Source: Magnetovibrio sp. (lineage in GTDB: Bacteria > Pseudomonadota > Alphaproteobacteria > Rhodospirillales > Magnetovibrionaceae). Taken from it: 64,000 nt of DNA. The stretch is from positions 1 to 64,000 of the forward strand of contig JAPHSY010000013.1 of NCBI GenBank assembly GCA_026196495.1. Direction: 5' to 3'. Below the pieces are notes generated by a model. It saw only the letters and a program-made list of their open reading frames with translations, was not told the DNA's origin and searched no databases. How positions within the stretch are numbered: the stretch's first letter is position 1; each line of letters starts with the position of its first letter. This document shows positions 8,998-17,655 of the stretch, piece by piece. A program made the translations under genes and the position numbers.

Positions 8998-9450
8998 ATG
9001 ATCCGCGTTCAAGAACATGACTTCGACCCTGGTGTCGAACTGGAGCTGTTGAGCAAAGGTAATAACGCCATTGGCGGTGTATGCTCATTTATCGGAATGG
9101 TTCGTGATTTTGCCGGGGATGAACAAATCTCTGCCATGACCTTGGAACACTATCCAGGGATGACGGAAAAGCAATTGGAAGCGATAGAGAAAGAAGCCAA
9201 TGAGCGTTGGCCTTTGGACGCGACATTGATCATTCATCGCTACGGTCGTTTAGAACCGGGGGAACGGATTGTTTTTGTGGCTGCGGCTTCTGCACACCGT
9301 GAAGCGGCTTTTGAAGCCTGTCACTTTTTGATCGACTGGCTCAAAACCAAAGCGCCATTTTGGAAGAAAGAGAACGCCAGTTCTGGCGATCAATGGGTCG
9401 AAGCTAAAACCTGTGATGATGAGGCCACGAAACGCTGGGAACAAGATTAA
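8998..9450 (+). CDS. moaE: Molybdopterin synthase large subunit MoaE
   Basis: 150-residue catalytic subunit of molybdopterin synthase, which works with MoaD to turn cyclic pyranopterin monophosphate into molybdopterin. Conserved features are GGVCSFIGMVRD, TLEHYPGMTEKQLEAI, the HRYGRLEPGERIVFVAAAS strand with the conserved His-Arg, and the catalytic Lys region LKTKAPFWKKE near the C-terminus. It is the last moa/moe gene of the cluster; moaA, moaB and moaC are not in the window. Confidence 0.96.
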   Translation: MIRVQEHDFDPGVELELLSKGNNAIGGVCSFIGMVRDFAGDEQISAMTLEHYPGMTEKQLEAIEKEANERWPLDATLIIHRYGRLEPGERIVFVAAASAHREAAFEACHFLIDWLKTKAPFWKKENASSGDQWVEAKTCDDEATKRWEQD

Positions 9451-9473
9451 AACAGGTTTGAGGGGGAAGAACC

Positions 9474-10115
9474 ATTCGTTACAAAGCAGTCTTTTTTGAC
9501 TTTGATGGTGTGTTAGCAGAAAGCGCAAACATCAAAGCCGATGCCTTTCGCGACCTTTACGCACCTTATGGTGAAGAGGTAGTGGAAAAATGCGTTGCAT
9601 ATCACAATCTGCATGCGGGCCTTTCACGTGTTCTGAAAATTCACCACTATCACAAGACGTTTCTGGGGATTGATCTCAGTGATGATGAAGTCGCTGAATG
9701 GGCTGGGCGATATAGTGACATTGTTGAAGATAAGGTTGTCCATTGTCCCGCTGTGCCAGGAGCCATTTCGTTTTTAGAATCCGTTGCAGGAGGCATCCCC
9801 ATCTTTGTGATTTCAGGTACCCCAGAAGAAGAGCTACAACGGATCGTCAGTAAACGGGGCTGGGATCATCATTTTGATGAGGTTCATGGTTCACCGCGTC
9901 TTAAGCCAGAGATTATTGACGACATTCTTACTCGTAGAGGATTGGGGCGTGATCAGGTGCTATTTGTGGGTGATGCTATGACCGATTACAATGCGGCACG
10001 CGAAACCAATCTTGCGTTTTTGGGTCGTGTTGCGCCGGGAGAAGAAAGCCTGTTTCCAGAAGGGACAGAGATTGTCGATGACCTGTCTGATTTAATGAAC
10101 TTCATTTCTGAATAA
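9474..10115 (+). CDS. HAD-superfamily phosphatase (subfamily IA), probable ATT start
   Basis: About 213 residues. The HAD nucleophile motif DFDGV (motif I), the ISGTPEEE segment (motif II), a Lys in LKPEIID and GDAMTDYNAA (motif IV) are all present, as in beta-phosphoglucomutase-like hydrolases; the cap lies between motifs I and II. The first ordinary start codon (GTG 9510) would cut off DFDG. The frame has a stop at 9459-9461 and between that and DFDG the only near-start codon is ATT 9474, preceded by a good ribosome-binding site (AGGGGGAAGA). I therefore place the start at ATT; a one-base error in the sequence is the alternative. Substrate unknown. Gap to moaE is 23 bases. Confidence 0.8.
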   Translation: MRYKAVFFDFDGVLAESANIKADAFRDLYAPYGEEVVEKCVAYHNLHAGLSRVLKIHHYHKTFLGIDLSDDEVAEWAGRYSDIVEDKVVHCPAVPGAISFLESVAGGIPIFVISGTPEEELQRIVSKRGWDHHFDEVHGSPRLKPEIIDDILTRRGLGRDQVLFVGDAMTDYNAARETNLAFLGRVAPGEESLFPEGTEIVDDLSDLMNFISE

Positions 10116-10138
10116 GCGAAGCCTTTTAATAAGCGAAG
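10111..10138. repeat. Two 11-bp direct repeats at the 3' end of the HAD gene
   Basis: AATAAGCGAAG occurs at 10111-10121 and again at 10128-10138; the first copy includes the HAD stop codon. This may be a small local duplication. Confidence 0.6.
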
Positions 10139-10141
10139 ACA

Positions 10142-10195
10142 GGCGACTTTTGCGTCGCCCGTCCCTACACGTATTTGAGTTTTGCTCAAAAACGT
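10142..10195. terminator. Two adjacent hairpins between convergent genes
   Basis: GGCGAC-N6-GTCGCC (10142-10159) is followed by ACGT-A-TTTGAG, a TTTTG loop, and CTCAAA-A-ACGT (about 10170-10195). They sit between the convergent HAD gene and the P460-type cytochrome gene and probably end transcription from one or both sides. Neither has a clean long U tract. Confidence 0.45.
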
Positions 10196-10213
10196 ACCGC
10201 TATTCTGTCATCG

Positions 10214-10810
10214 CTACTTCATCATGTCGCCTTTTTTCATATCGTCTTTCATCATGGCGCCCATGGAGAAGCGGTTGTGGTTGTAGATGTAATCATCGCC
10301 ATCTGCACTGGCGTGGCATGGGATACATCCGGCATCTGCGTTTTTACCAACACGTCCAGCCAGCGATACTCCGGCAGGATTTTTCAAAACCATGCCGTCA
10401 GGGGAGTACTTTACGTAGTACCAATCTTGGTTTTCAGTGTCGTAGCCTTTGTCAAATTTAACCATTACCGTATGTGCCGCCAGATACTTCATAGGATCAT
10501 CGGCAACGGCTTCTACTTCGACACCCTCTGGGCCATAGTTGCGTTTAACAATAACCACCCGGTGTTCACCGTTTACAACGATTGTGTCTTGAATGGTCTC
10601 CAACACAAACCCATGAGGCTCGATGCCTTCATACGGTGTTGTCAGTAATGAGTTAGGACCCACCAACCTATATTTGTTGAGTGAAAGCCAGAGCTGCTCA
10701 GCGTACTTAACGTCTTCTCCGGTTCCAAACATTTGTGCTTTTGCAGGTGTTAGACTCACCAACATCAAGCAGGCGCATGCACATAGACAAGCTACCAAAC
10801 GATTTAACAT
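10214..10810 (-). CDS. Secreted cytochrome P460-family haem protein
   Basis: 198 residues with a signal peptide ending about AKA, then a domain with one c-type haem motif, CIPCH, near the C-terminus, and a Met/Lys-rich tail. Fold and haem position match the P460 family (PF16694), whose characterised members oxidise hydroxylamine or bind NO; many members have no known substrate. ATG 10810 is chosen over an in-frame TTG/ATG-like start at 10822 because GGAGG lies seven bases before it. The gene stands alone, facing away from the LOG-family gene. Periplasmic location is inferred; a role in nitrogen oxide detoxification is only a suggestion. Confidence 0.75.
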   Translation of the reverse strand: MLNRLVACLCACACLMLVSLTPAKAQMFGTGEDVKYAEQLWLSLNKYRLVGPNSLLTTPYEGIEPHGFVLETIQDTIVVNGEHRVVIVKRNYGPEGVEVEAVADDPMKYLAAHTVMVKFDKGYDTENQDWYYVKYSPDGMVLKNPAGVSLAGRVGKNADAGCIPCHASADGDDYIYNHNRFSMGAMMKDDMKKGDMMK

Positions 10811-11028
10811 CGTAACCTCCAAAAACTCTGCGATTGCTCAAGCGCTAATTTTTGGAACACCACGGAAATCACCCGTGACGTATTCTATAGAGATTGGTGT
10901 TGAAGGCGGATTGTGCACGTAACGATATTGTGATTTTTCATAAATCGTGTTGTTTTGGACGGTGCTTGCCAAACCCATGAAAGACGTGAAAAGATAGAAT
11001 CCATAAGGACTTAGGCTAGGAGCAGGAA

Positions 11029-11871
11029 ATGACGCGCGATCCCGATGATAGAGACCCGGACGAAGGTTACGACAAACCCCAGAAGGCTTATAAGGATATG
11101 GATTTTATCCGCAGTCGTGCCGGGCGGCCCCTACGAATACTGGCTGAGTTCTTGGAACCTGAAGACCGGTTTGAACGCTACAATATTTCCGACACCATTG
11201 TTTTTTTTGGATCCGCCCGTATTTTGCCTCGTGACGTGGCGGAAAACGAATTGGAATCGGCCAAAAAACACGGTGGTGATGTTGCGGCAGCCGATCGCGC
11301 GTTGGGGATGTCGCGGTACTATGAAGATGCACGTGAGTTATCCCGCCGCTTGACCGAATGGTCGAAAGGATTGAAAGGTAATGCCAAACGTTTTGTGATG
11401 TGTACCGGCGGCGGACCCGGCATTATGGAAGCCGCCAACCGTGGTGCTGCCGAGGCCAAAGGTCATAACATTGGCCTGAATATTTCATTGCCGTTTGAGC
11501 AACATGAAAACCCATACATCTCGCGTGAGTTGGCATTTGATTTTCATTACTTCTTTATGCGCAAATTTTGGTTTTCTTACCTTGCCAAAGCCATGGTGGT
11601 GTTTCCCGGCGGCTATGGGACTTTGGATGAATTCTTTGAATTGATGACGTTGGTGTCGACAAAGAAAATGGGCAAAGCCATGCCGGTGGTTTTATTCGGG
11701 ACAGAATATTGGAACGAAGTCTTTAACCTTGATGCCATGGTTAAATATGGAACCATCTCACCCAGCGATCTTGAGTTGTTTCATTGTTCCGATGATGTTG
11801 AAGATGCCTTTAAGTTCCTGACTGTAAAACTGACAAAGCACCACCTTGATAAACCCGGTGGGGGTATGTAG
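11029..11871 (+). CDS. LOG-family protein (TIGR00730-type Rossmann protein)
   Basis: 280-residue lysine-decarboxylase-like Rossmann protein of the LOG family, some members of which release free bases from nucleoside 5'-monophosphates. Both signature motifs are intact: TGGGPGIMEAANRGA (with Arg) and FPGGYGTLDEFFE. The protein is longer than the 190-residue plant-type LOG enzymes, with an N-terminal 100-residue extension containing the FFGSARI strand. A ribosome-binding site (AGGAG) precedes ATG 11029. It has no operon partners; the ilvE gene converges on it. Confidence 0.88.
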   Translation: MTRDPDDRDPDEGYDKPQKAYKDMDFIRSRAGRPLRILAEFLEPEDRFERYNISDTIVFFGSARILPRDVAENELESAKKHGGDVAAADRALGMSRYYEDARELSRRLTEWSKGLKGNAKRFVMCTGGGPGIMEAANRGAAEAKGHNIGLNISLPFEQHENPYISRELAFDFHYFFMRKFWFSYLAKAMVVFPGGYGTLDEFFELMTLVSTKKMGKAMPVVLFGTEYWNEVFNLDAMVKYGTISPSDLELFHCSDDVEDAFKFLTVKLTKHHLDKPGGGM

Positions 11872-11915
11872 CAACCCGCTTTGGCGGCGAAGGCAAGGAA
11901 ACCGTGGATCACTAA

Positions 11916-11947
11916 AACAAAACGGGCCCCACCTGATGATGGGGCCC
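11916..11947 (-). terminator. Rho-independent terminator of ilvE
   Basis: A perfect 8-bp stem, TGGGGCCC/GGGCCCCA, with an 8-base loop (11924-11947), followed on the minus strand by GTTTTGTTTT. It lies 25 bases after the ilvE stop codon. It may also stop read-through from the LOG gene on the plus strand. Confidence 0.8.
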
Positions 11948-11971
11948 ACCGTATTATAATGTTGTTTTGAA

Positions 11972-12871
11972 TTATTCAGCTGCAACGAACGCCGGGACTT
12001 TGCCGACGGCTCGGTCATAATCAGTGATCAGGTTATTGGTGATCTCGCCAACTGTATATGTGCGGTCATCAATTTTACCAACCGGGGTAACTTCGGCTGC
12101 GGTACCGGTTAGGAACACTTGGGTGGCGTTGGCCAGTTCTTCAGGCATGATCACACGCTCAATAACTTCGATGCCCCGTGCTTTTGCAAGGTCAATGACA
12201 GTGCGGCGTGTGATGCCGTCCAAGAAGCAATCCGGGATTGGGGTGTGCAACTTGCCGTCACCCATTTCCATAAAGATATTGGCACCTGTGGCTTCCGTTA
12301 TTTGACCACGCCAATCCAAAAGCAGAGAGTCCGTATAGCCATTAGCTTCGGCATCGTGCTTAGACAGTGTGGAAATCATGTATAGGCCGCATGCTTTGGC
12401 ATGCACAGGGGCACTGTTTGGTGGTGGGCGGCGCCACTGTGACGTTTTGAGGCTGATGCCTTTTGCCCGGGCTTCTGGTGAGAAGTAGCTGGGCCATTCC
12501 CACGCTGCCACTGCGACATGGATGGTGTTGGATTGCGCTGCCACACCCATCATTTCGCTACCGCGCCAAGCGATGGGGCGTAGGTAGCCGTCGGTGATGT
12601 TGTTGATGGCGCAGGCGTCAACTTGCGCTTGGTTCAACTCATCCGCCGTGTAGGGGATTTTAAAGCCCATAATCTTGGCTGATTCAAACAGGCGCTCGGT
12701 GTGTTCTTCCAGCTTAAAAATTTTGCCGGAATACATACGCACACCTTCAAAGACGCCGGAGCCATAATGTAAAGCGTGGGTCAGCAAGTGAACTTTGGCA
12801 TCACGCCATTCGACCATTTCACCGTCATACCAAATTTTGCCATCACGATCATCGTAAGCTGGTCCTGCCAT
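11972..12871 (-). CDS. ilvE: Branched-chain amino acid aminotransferase IlvE
   Basis: 299-residue class IV (fold IV) PLP-dependent aminotransferase that interconverts Val, Leu and Ile with their keto acids using glutamate. Supported by HYGSGVFEGVRMY, the catalytic Lys in HAKACGLYM, LLLDWRGQITEATGANIF and the FLDGITRRTVIDLA segment. Length is standard. A ribosome-binding site (GAAGG) precedes ATG 12871. It is divergent from the MarR-type gene, a neighbourhood that recurs in alphaproteobacteria with petP-petR. Confidence 0.94.
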   Translation of the reverse strand: MAGPAYDDRDGKIWYDGEMVEWRDAKVHLLTHALHYGSGVFEGVRMYSGKIFKLEEHTERLFESAKIMGFKIPYTADELNQAQVDACAINNITDGYLRPIAWRGSEMMGVAAQSNTIHVAVAAWEWPSYFSPEARAKGISLKTSQWRRPPPNSAPVHAKACGLYMISTLSKHDAEANGYTDSLLLDWRGQITEATGANIFMEMGDGKLHTPIPDCFLDGITRRTVIDLAKARGIEVIERVIMPEELANATQVFLTGTAAEVTPVGKIDDRTYTVGEITNNLITDYDRAVGKVPAFVAAE

Positions 12872-12902
12872 CGTCGTTACCTTCTCTACCCTTCCGATTG
12901 AT

Positions 12903-12920
12903 TTAATTGGATATAATTAA
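12903..12920. promoter_or_regulatory. Palindrome in the ilvE/MarR divergent promoter region
   Basis: TTAATT-N6-AATTAA is a perfect inverted repeat in the 162-base divergent gap, 32 bases from the ilvE start. MarR-type repressors commonly bind such AT-rich palindromes near their own promoters, so this is a candidate operator for the adjacent regulator. No footprint or comparative support is available here. Confidence 0.3.
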
Positions 12921-13033
12921 GTTCAATCTTGTAATAATGTTACTCATTAGCAGCGCTTGCTGCGAATGTTGTTGCGTTTTCTATCAGGAACATGCATATA
13001 TGTCAATATCACTGACTTATTTTTTGAGGCGCA

Positions 13034-13552
13034 ATGATGAGTCCAGACGAGCCAAAAGCAAGCGACGTTTTGGAAGATCTCAGCCAATTCCTGGGAGAAG
13101 AAGAGCTACGCCAGGCTATCGAGTTGTTGTTCTTTGCCTATCGTGATTTCACCGGGGAACCTGATGCGATTTTGGCTGAGGACGGCTTTGGTCGGGCACA
13201 CCACCGGGTGATTTATTTTGTAAAACGCAATCCCGGCATCACCGTGAACAGCTTGCTGGGGATATTGAAAATCACCAAGCAAAGCCTGTCGCGGGTTTTG
13301 GGTCAGTTGGTTAATGATGGCTACATCTTGCAAGAAACGGATCCGGATGACCGCCGCCGCCGCACACTGAATCTGACGCAAAAAGGGGAGGACCTGGAAG
13401 GGCGCCTCACAGCCTGCCAAAGCAAGCGCATCAGTCGTGCCTATAAATTGGCCGGTGCCGATGCGGTGAAGGGTTTCAAGGCGGTATTGACGGAAATCAT
13501 CAATGCTGAAAACCGCAGCCGCTTTACGGGTGGTGGCCCTCACACCGATTGA
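13034..13552 (+). CDS. petP: MarR-family transcriptional regulator, PetP-like
   Basis: 172 residues with the MarR winged helix: an N-terminal dimerisation helix, then GRAHHRVIYFVKRNPGITVNSLLGIL, the recognition helix region TKQSLSRVLGQLVNDGYI and the wing DPDDRRRRTLNLTQKG. The gene order ilvE / MarR / OmpR-type regulator / kinase matches the setting of petP-petR, which in Rhodobacter capsulatus are needed for cytochrome bc1 expression and photosynthetic growth. The name rests on this synteny, and the bc1 genes of this window are some 24 kb away. ATG 13034 has GAGGCG in front. Confidence 0.8.
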   Translation: MMSPDEPKASDVLEDLSQFLGEEELRQAIELLFFAYRDFTGEPDAILAEDGFGRAHHRVIYFVKRNPGITVNSLLGILKITKQSLSRVLGQLVNDGYILQETDPDDRRRRTLNLTQKGEDLEGRLTACQSKRISRAYKLAGADAVKGFKAVLTEIINAENRSRFTGGGPHTD

Positions 13553-13605
13553 GGTGCTAAAGTGTTTCTACACATCACGTAGCCCAGGGGGATAGAGACA
13601 GACGC

Positions 13606-14310
13606 ATGGTAGCGGACCTTCCACATATTTTGGTGGTTGACGATGATGATCGTCTGCGCACGCTGTTGCAAAAGTATCTCAGCGAAAATGGCTTCGTGGT
13701 GATCAGCGCAACGGATGCCCAAAATGCTCGCGATAAGTTGCGGTCTTTGGCGTTTGATCTGATTATTTTGGATTTGATGATGCCCGGGGAAAGTGGGCTG
13801 GAGTTTGCGACCGATTATCGCCAATCGTCTTCTGTGCCGATTTTGATGCTCACCGCCATGGGTGAGTCCGAAGACCGCATTCGCGGGTTAGAATGTGGTG
13901 CGGATGATTACCTCACCAAACCGTTTGAACCGCGTGAATTGTTGTTACGTATCAACAATATTTTGAAACGCGCTGTACTCAGCGCACCAGTTTCCGAAAC
14001 CCCTACGATGGTGTCCATGGGGGATGCAGAATTCGACATTGAACGTGGTGAGTTAAAAGTGGCTGGAACTCCGGTCCGTTTGACCACGGTTGAGGTTCAG
14101 TTACTCAAAGCTTTGGCCGAACAACCCGGTGAGCCATTGTCGCGTGATGATTTGATTGAACGCACAGGTGCCGCAACCGACGCCAGTTCTGGCGGTCGCG
14201 CCGTGGATGTTCAGGTCACGCGCCTGCGCCGTAAAATTGAAGCCGATCCCAAATTGCCCCGTTACCTGCAAACTGTGCGGGGCAAGGGCTACGTGTTGCT
14301 ACCGGATTGA
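13606..14310 (+). CDS. petR: OmpR-type response regulator, PetR-like
   Basis: 234 residues. The receiver domain (1-120) has the acidic pocket DDDD at 12-15, phospho-acceptor Asp56 in LILDLMMPG, Thr in MLTAMGE and Lys in DDYLTKPFEPREL. The DNA-binding domain is OmpR-like (RLTTVEVQLLKAL ... VDVQVTRLRRKIE ... LQTVRGKGYVLLP). It lies 53 bases after the MarR gene and 7 before the kinase. R. capsulatus PetR is an OmpR-type regulator in the same position; equivalence is inferred from synteny. Confidence 0.88.
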   Translation: MVADLPHILVVDDDDRLRTLLQKYLSENGFVVISATDAQNARDKLRSLAFDLIILDLMMPGESGLEFATDYRQSSSVPILMLTAMGESEDRIRGLECGADDYLTKPFEPRELLLRINNILKRAVLSAPVSETPTMVSMGDAEFDIERGELKVAGTPVRLTTVEVQLLKALAEQPGEPLSRDDLIERTGAATDASSGGRAVDVQVTRLRRKIEADPKLPRYLQTVRGKGYVLLPD

Positions 14311-14317
14311 GGATGGA

Positions 14318-15643
14318 ATGAGCATGCATTTTTCGACATTCCTCAAACCGTATTTGCCCAAAAGTTTGCTGGGGCGTTCGGTCCTGATTATTGTGATGCC
14401 GTTGATTTTGTTGCAGGTGATCACAGCGACAATCTTTTTTGAAAACCATTGGAGTAAAGTAGGGCGTCGTCTGGCACTGGGCGTGGCGGGAGAAATTGCC
14501 GTGATGATTGAAGGGGTGCGTCAAGCCCCGGATGAGGCCGCGCGTCAGTTATTGTTCAGCCAAGCACATATATCATTGCAGTTGGACATTTCTTATGAAC
14601 CAGGGGCCTTTCTCGACAATCAAGACAAATTGGGTGAAGCCATATTGGTGCGACAATTGACGGGGGCGATGGGGGAAATCGTATTTAAACCACATCGTAT
14701 CGATGCCGAAAGCCAGGATCGCTTTGTGAAGATTGAGGTGCAAATGGCCGATGGTGTTTTGCATGTGGTGGTGCCCCGCAAGCGTTTGTTTTCCACCACC
14801 ACATATGTGTTTGTGTTGTGGATGGTTGGTACGTCTATCTTATTGTTTTTTGTTGCCATTATTTTTATGCGCAACCAGGTCCGCCCAATACGTAGACTGG
14901 CGCGAGCAGCTAATGATTTTGGAATGGGCCGGGACACTCCACGCTTTAAACCTGAAGGCGCAACCGAAGTTCGCCGTGCTGCCACGGCCTTTATCGCCAT
15001 GCGCAACCGCATCAAGCGCCATTTGCAACAACGCACCGATATGTTGGCTGGTGTATCCCATGACTTGCGCACACCATTGACCCGGATGAAATTACAGTTG
15101 GCAATGATGGGCGAACTGGATGGTGCCAAGGAGTTGGAAACCGACATTGCCGACATGGAACATATGCTGGAAGAGTATCTAGCCTTTGCCCGTGGTGAAG
15201 GTGGTGAAAGTGCGGTGGATGCAAGCCTCACCGAAATGCTCACTGATATTGTGAGCAAAGCCCGACGCAAAGGGGCCGCCATTGACCTGCATTGCGAAGG
15301 CGACATTCGTGCCAAAATTAAGCCCAATGCTTTTAAGCGTGCCCTTACCAATATGCTGGATAACTCTATTCGTTATGGGGAGCATATCTCCATGAGGTCG
15401 GGTATCCGAGGGGAGTTGGTTGAAATCATCATTGATGATGATGGTCCAGGTATTCCTGAAGACAAGCGCGATGAAGTGTTTAAACCGTTCTTTCGTATTG
15501 ATGCGTCGCGCAATCCCGGTACGGGTGGAGTTGGTTTAGGCATGACCATTGCGCGCGATTCTATTCGTGCCCACGGCGGTGAGATATACTTAGAAGATGC
15601 CCCTGGTGGTGGGCTTCGTGTTCGTGTGTCATTGCCCTTGTAG
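14318..15643 (+). CDS. Membrane sensor histidine kinase partner of the PetR-like regulator
   Basis: 441 residues from ATG 14318, chosen because longer in-frame starts run back into the regulator gene. Order: TM1 (LLGRSVLIIVMPLILLQVI), a periplasmic sensor of about 125 residues, TM2 (FVLWMVGTSILLFFVAIIF), HAMP with RPIRRLARAAN, a HisKA domain with the phospho-accepting His in SHDLRTPLTR, and HATPase c with N box DNSIRYGE, DDDGPGIP and GGVGLGMTIA. Architecture is EnvZ-like. It follows the response regulator by seven bases and is almost certainly its cognate kinase. The signal sensed is not evident. Confidence 0.92.
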   Translation: MSMHFSTFLKPYLPKSLLGRSVLIIVMPLILLQVITATIFFENHWSKVGRRLALGVAGEIAVMIEGVRQAPDEAARQLLFSQAHISLQLDISYEPGAFLDNQDKLGEAILVRQLTGAMGEIVFKPHRIDAESQDRFVKIEVQMADGVLHVVVPRKRLFSTTTYVFVLWMVGTSILLFFVAIIFMRNQVRPIRRLARAANDFGMGRDTPRFKPEGATEVRRAATAFIAMRNRIKRHLQQRTDMLAGVSHDLRTPLTRMKLQLAMMGELDGAKELETDIADMEHMLEEYLAFARGEGGESAVDASLTEMLTDIVSKARRKGAAIDLHCEGDIRAKIKPNAFKRALTNMLDNSIRYGEHISMRSGIRGELVEIIIDDDGPGIPEDKRDEVFKPFFRIDASRNPGTGGVGLGMTIARDSIRAHGGEIYLEDAPGGGLRVRVSLPL

Positions 15644-15743
15644 TTTGGTTCTTTCGTATTATTCACGCACATGTGTTCGAAATTGCGCACACTTTGACAT
15701 ATAATAATATGTGGCGCGCAGACCTCTTATAGGAGGTTGTACG

Positions 15744-16505
15744 ATGCAAAATGAGAAGTTCTTAACATCGTATGTGGTGTTGGCTGTCTTGATGTGTTTG
15801 AGCCCCAGAGCCGTTTGGGCTGGGGAAATACTGATGGGGTATGGTGGGCACTTTTCTGCGCCCTACACACACTATTCTGCAGATAAGCTGACGGGCGGCT
15901 GGATTTATGAGACTTCGCAGGCGTTGTCGCAAATCCTCAATCAGAATGTTGAACCGGTATCCATTCCCCGCAAACGCTATGAGGCGATGTTGAAAAATGG
16001 TGAGATTGATCTCTACTGTTTTACCAACCCGGCCTGGGCTGAAAATCATGCAGGTATTATGTGGTCAGCGAAACTCTTCACCGTTCAAAACCTTGTTTTA
16101 ACAAGGGAAGAGCTTGCTTCGGAGTTGCGTCGAACACGTGATATGAAGGGATTATATGTAGGCACAATTTTGGGCTACTCATATGCACGATTGACGGCAA
16201 TGTTTGCTCATGGTCAGGCAACCCGCATTGATAACACGAGCTTCAAACAAAATTATGAAATGCTTCAAGCAGGGCGTTTGGATGCGGTCATTGTTCCCGA
16301 TACAATTGGTTCGACATTGCTTGATGAGTTGGACATGTCGGATCGTTTCAAGTTTGCTCCTTATGTCGTCTCTCAACGGGCACTACACTGTGCCATCAGT
16401 TCGCATGCGGACCGTGATGCTGACCGAATACGCCAAGCATTGGATGCATTATTGAACCAGGGCCATTTTGATTGGGGAAAAGATGGGCAGGCACGGGTGT
16501 ACTAA
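15744..16505 (+). CDS. Periplasmic solute-binding protein (SBP family 3-like)
   Basis: 253 residues from ATG 15744, which has AGGAGG a few bases upstream; an in-frame upstream start at 15711 would displace the signal peptide. A signal peptide (to about VWA-G) is followed by a two-lobed binding-protein pattern: ILMGYGGHFSAPYTHYSADKLTGGW at the start and YVGTILGYSYARL in the second lobe. No permease genes are near, so it may act as an orphan or as a periplasmic partner of the upstream sensor kinase; that link is only positional. It converges with csaA and their stop codons overlap. Confidence 0.7.
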   Translation: MQNEKFLTSYVVLAVLMCLSPRAVWAGEILMGYGGHFSAPYTHYSADKLTGGWIYETSQALSQILNQNVEPVSIPRKRYEAMLKNGEIDLYCFTNPAWAENHAGIMWSAKLFTVQNLVLTREELASELRRTRDMKGLYVGTILGYSYARLTAMFAHGQATRIDNTSFKQNYEMLQAGRLDAVIVPDTIGSTLLDELDMSDRFKFAPYVVSQRALHCAISSHADRDADRIRQALDALLNQGHFDWGKDGQARVY

Positions 16506-16843
16506 AACATGCGCCCGCCAAGCGGCGTGTACTGATCGGGTTTGAGCAATACGACTTCGCCATCTTCATCAGGGACACCCAAGACCAGAACCTCACTCAT
16601 AAATTTACCGATTTGGCGTGGTGGGAAGTTGACGACCGCGATCACCTGTTTTCCCATTAAAAGGTCAGGACGGTAGTGTTTGGTGATTTGTGCGGATGTT
16701 TTGCGCACCCCAATTTCATCTCCAAAATCGATCCACATTTTGATGGCAGGTTTTTGAGCGTCAGGAAAATCCTCGGTGCGCATCACTTGGCCGACACGGA
16801 TGTCGATTTTCAGGAAGTCACTTACGGAAATCAGGTCTTCCAT
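16502..16843 (-). CDS. csaA: CsaA-like tRNA-binding domain protein
   Basis: 113-residue OB-fold protein related to the C-terminal domain of methionyl-tRNA synthetase. Residues DFLKIDIRVGQVM, KMWIDFGDEIGVRKTSAQIT, NFPPRQIGKFMSEVLVLG and PLGGRMF are characteristic of CsaA, reported as a tRNA-binding and chaperone-like protein with export-related activity in Bacillus. It directly follows proC; the csaA ATG abuts the proC stop. Confidence 0.9.
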   Translation of the reverse strand: MEDLISVSDFLKIDIRVGQVMRTEDFPDAQKPAIKMWIDFGDEIGVRKTSAQITKHYRPDLLMGKQVIAVVNFPPRQIGKFMSEVLVLGVPDEDGEVVLLKPDQYTPLGGRMF

Positions 16844-17655
16844 TAGCCAGCCAATTCGCGAGAACGTTTGGTGGCGGCATCAATGGCTTTAATCATCAGC
16901 TCTTTCATGCCATCAGGCCCCATCAATACATCCAATGCTGCTGCCGTGGTGCCATTTGGGGATGTGACGTTTTCGCGTAAGGTGGCGGCGGATTCGTGTG
17001 ATTGATGCAGCAATTCGCCAGCACCAGCCACGGTGGCGCGCGCCAGCTTGTCCGACAGTTCCGGGTTCAACCCCGCCATGCGCCCGGCATAGCCCATGGT
17101 TTCTGCCAGCAAGAAGATATAAGCCGGACCACTGCCGGAAACGGCGGTGACGGCATCAATGTCACCCTCATCTTCGACCCATTCCACTTGCCCGACAGAT
17201 GTTAGCAATTGGTCGCACAGCTTTTTTTGTTCCGGGCTCACATTGGCGTTTGGACACCCCACCGTAATGCCCCGCCCGACGGATGCAGGTGTATTGGGCA
17301 TGGCACGCACGACGGCGGTATCCGTGCCTAAGATATCTTCAAAACTTTTGATGGTGCGTCCGGCTGCGATGGACAGAAATACTGGGGCTTGGTCCACCAG
17401 TTTTTGATAAGGCGGTAGAACTTTGTCCATAATCTGGGGCTTTACAGCCAACACCACCACATCAGTAGCATACCCTGCGGCCAATTCATCGGCACCACTG
17501 ATAGCCCAAACACCATATTTACCCGCCAACGTTTTGGCGAGGTCCACGTTGGGTTCTACAATGGTGATGTTGTCGGCAGGGATACCTTGGTCGAGCCAGC
17601 CTTCCAGCATGGCTTCGCCCATCTTGCCGCAGCCGATGAGCAATAACCGTGTCAT
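16843..17655 (-). CDS. proC: Pyrroline-5-carboxylate reductase ProC
   Basis: 270-residue NAD(P)H-dependent enzyme for the last step of proline synthesis. The Rossmann motif LLIGCGKMGEAM is at the N-terminus; VRAMPNTPASVGRGITVGCPN and the C-terminal signature VSGSGPAYIFLLAE plus REN-x2-SPNGTTAAAL are intact. The start ATG 17655 overlaps the end of the upstream YbjN-type gene by four bases, so the two are translationally coupled. Confidence 0.95.
   Translation of the reverse strand: MTRLLLIGCGKMGEAMLEGWLDQGIPADNITIVEPNVDLAKTLAGKYGVWAISGADELAAGYATDVVVLAVKPQIMDKVLPPYQKLVDQAPVFLSIAAGRTIKSFEDILGTDTAVVRAMPNTPASVGRGITVGCPNANVSPEQKKLCDQLLTSVGQVEWVEDEGDIDAVTAVSGSGPAYIFLLAETMGYAGRMAGLNPELSDKLARATVAGAGELLHQSHESAATLRENVTSPNGTTAAALDVLMGPDGMKELMIKAIDAATKRSRELAG

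Noticed and set aside
14620-15351. Minus-strand 243-residue open frame inside the sensor kinase gene
   Set aside because: Low-complexity Ser/Arg/Ala composition, and the plus-strand frame has all kinase motifs.
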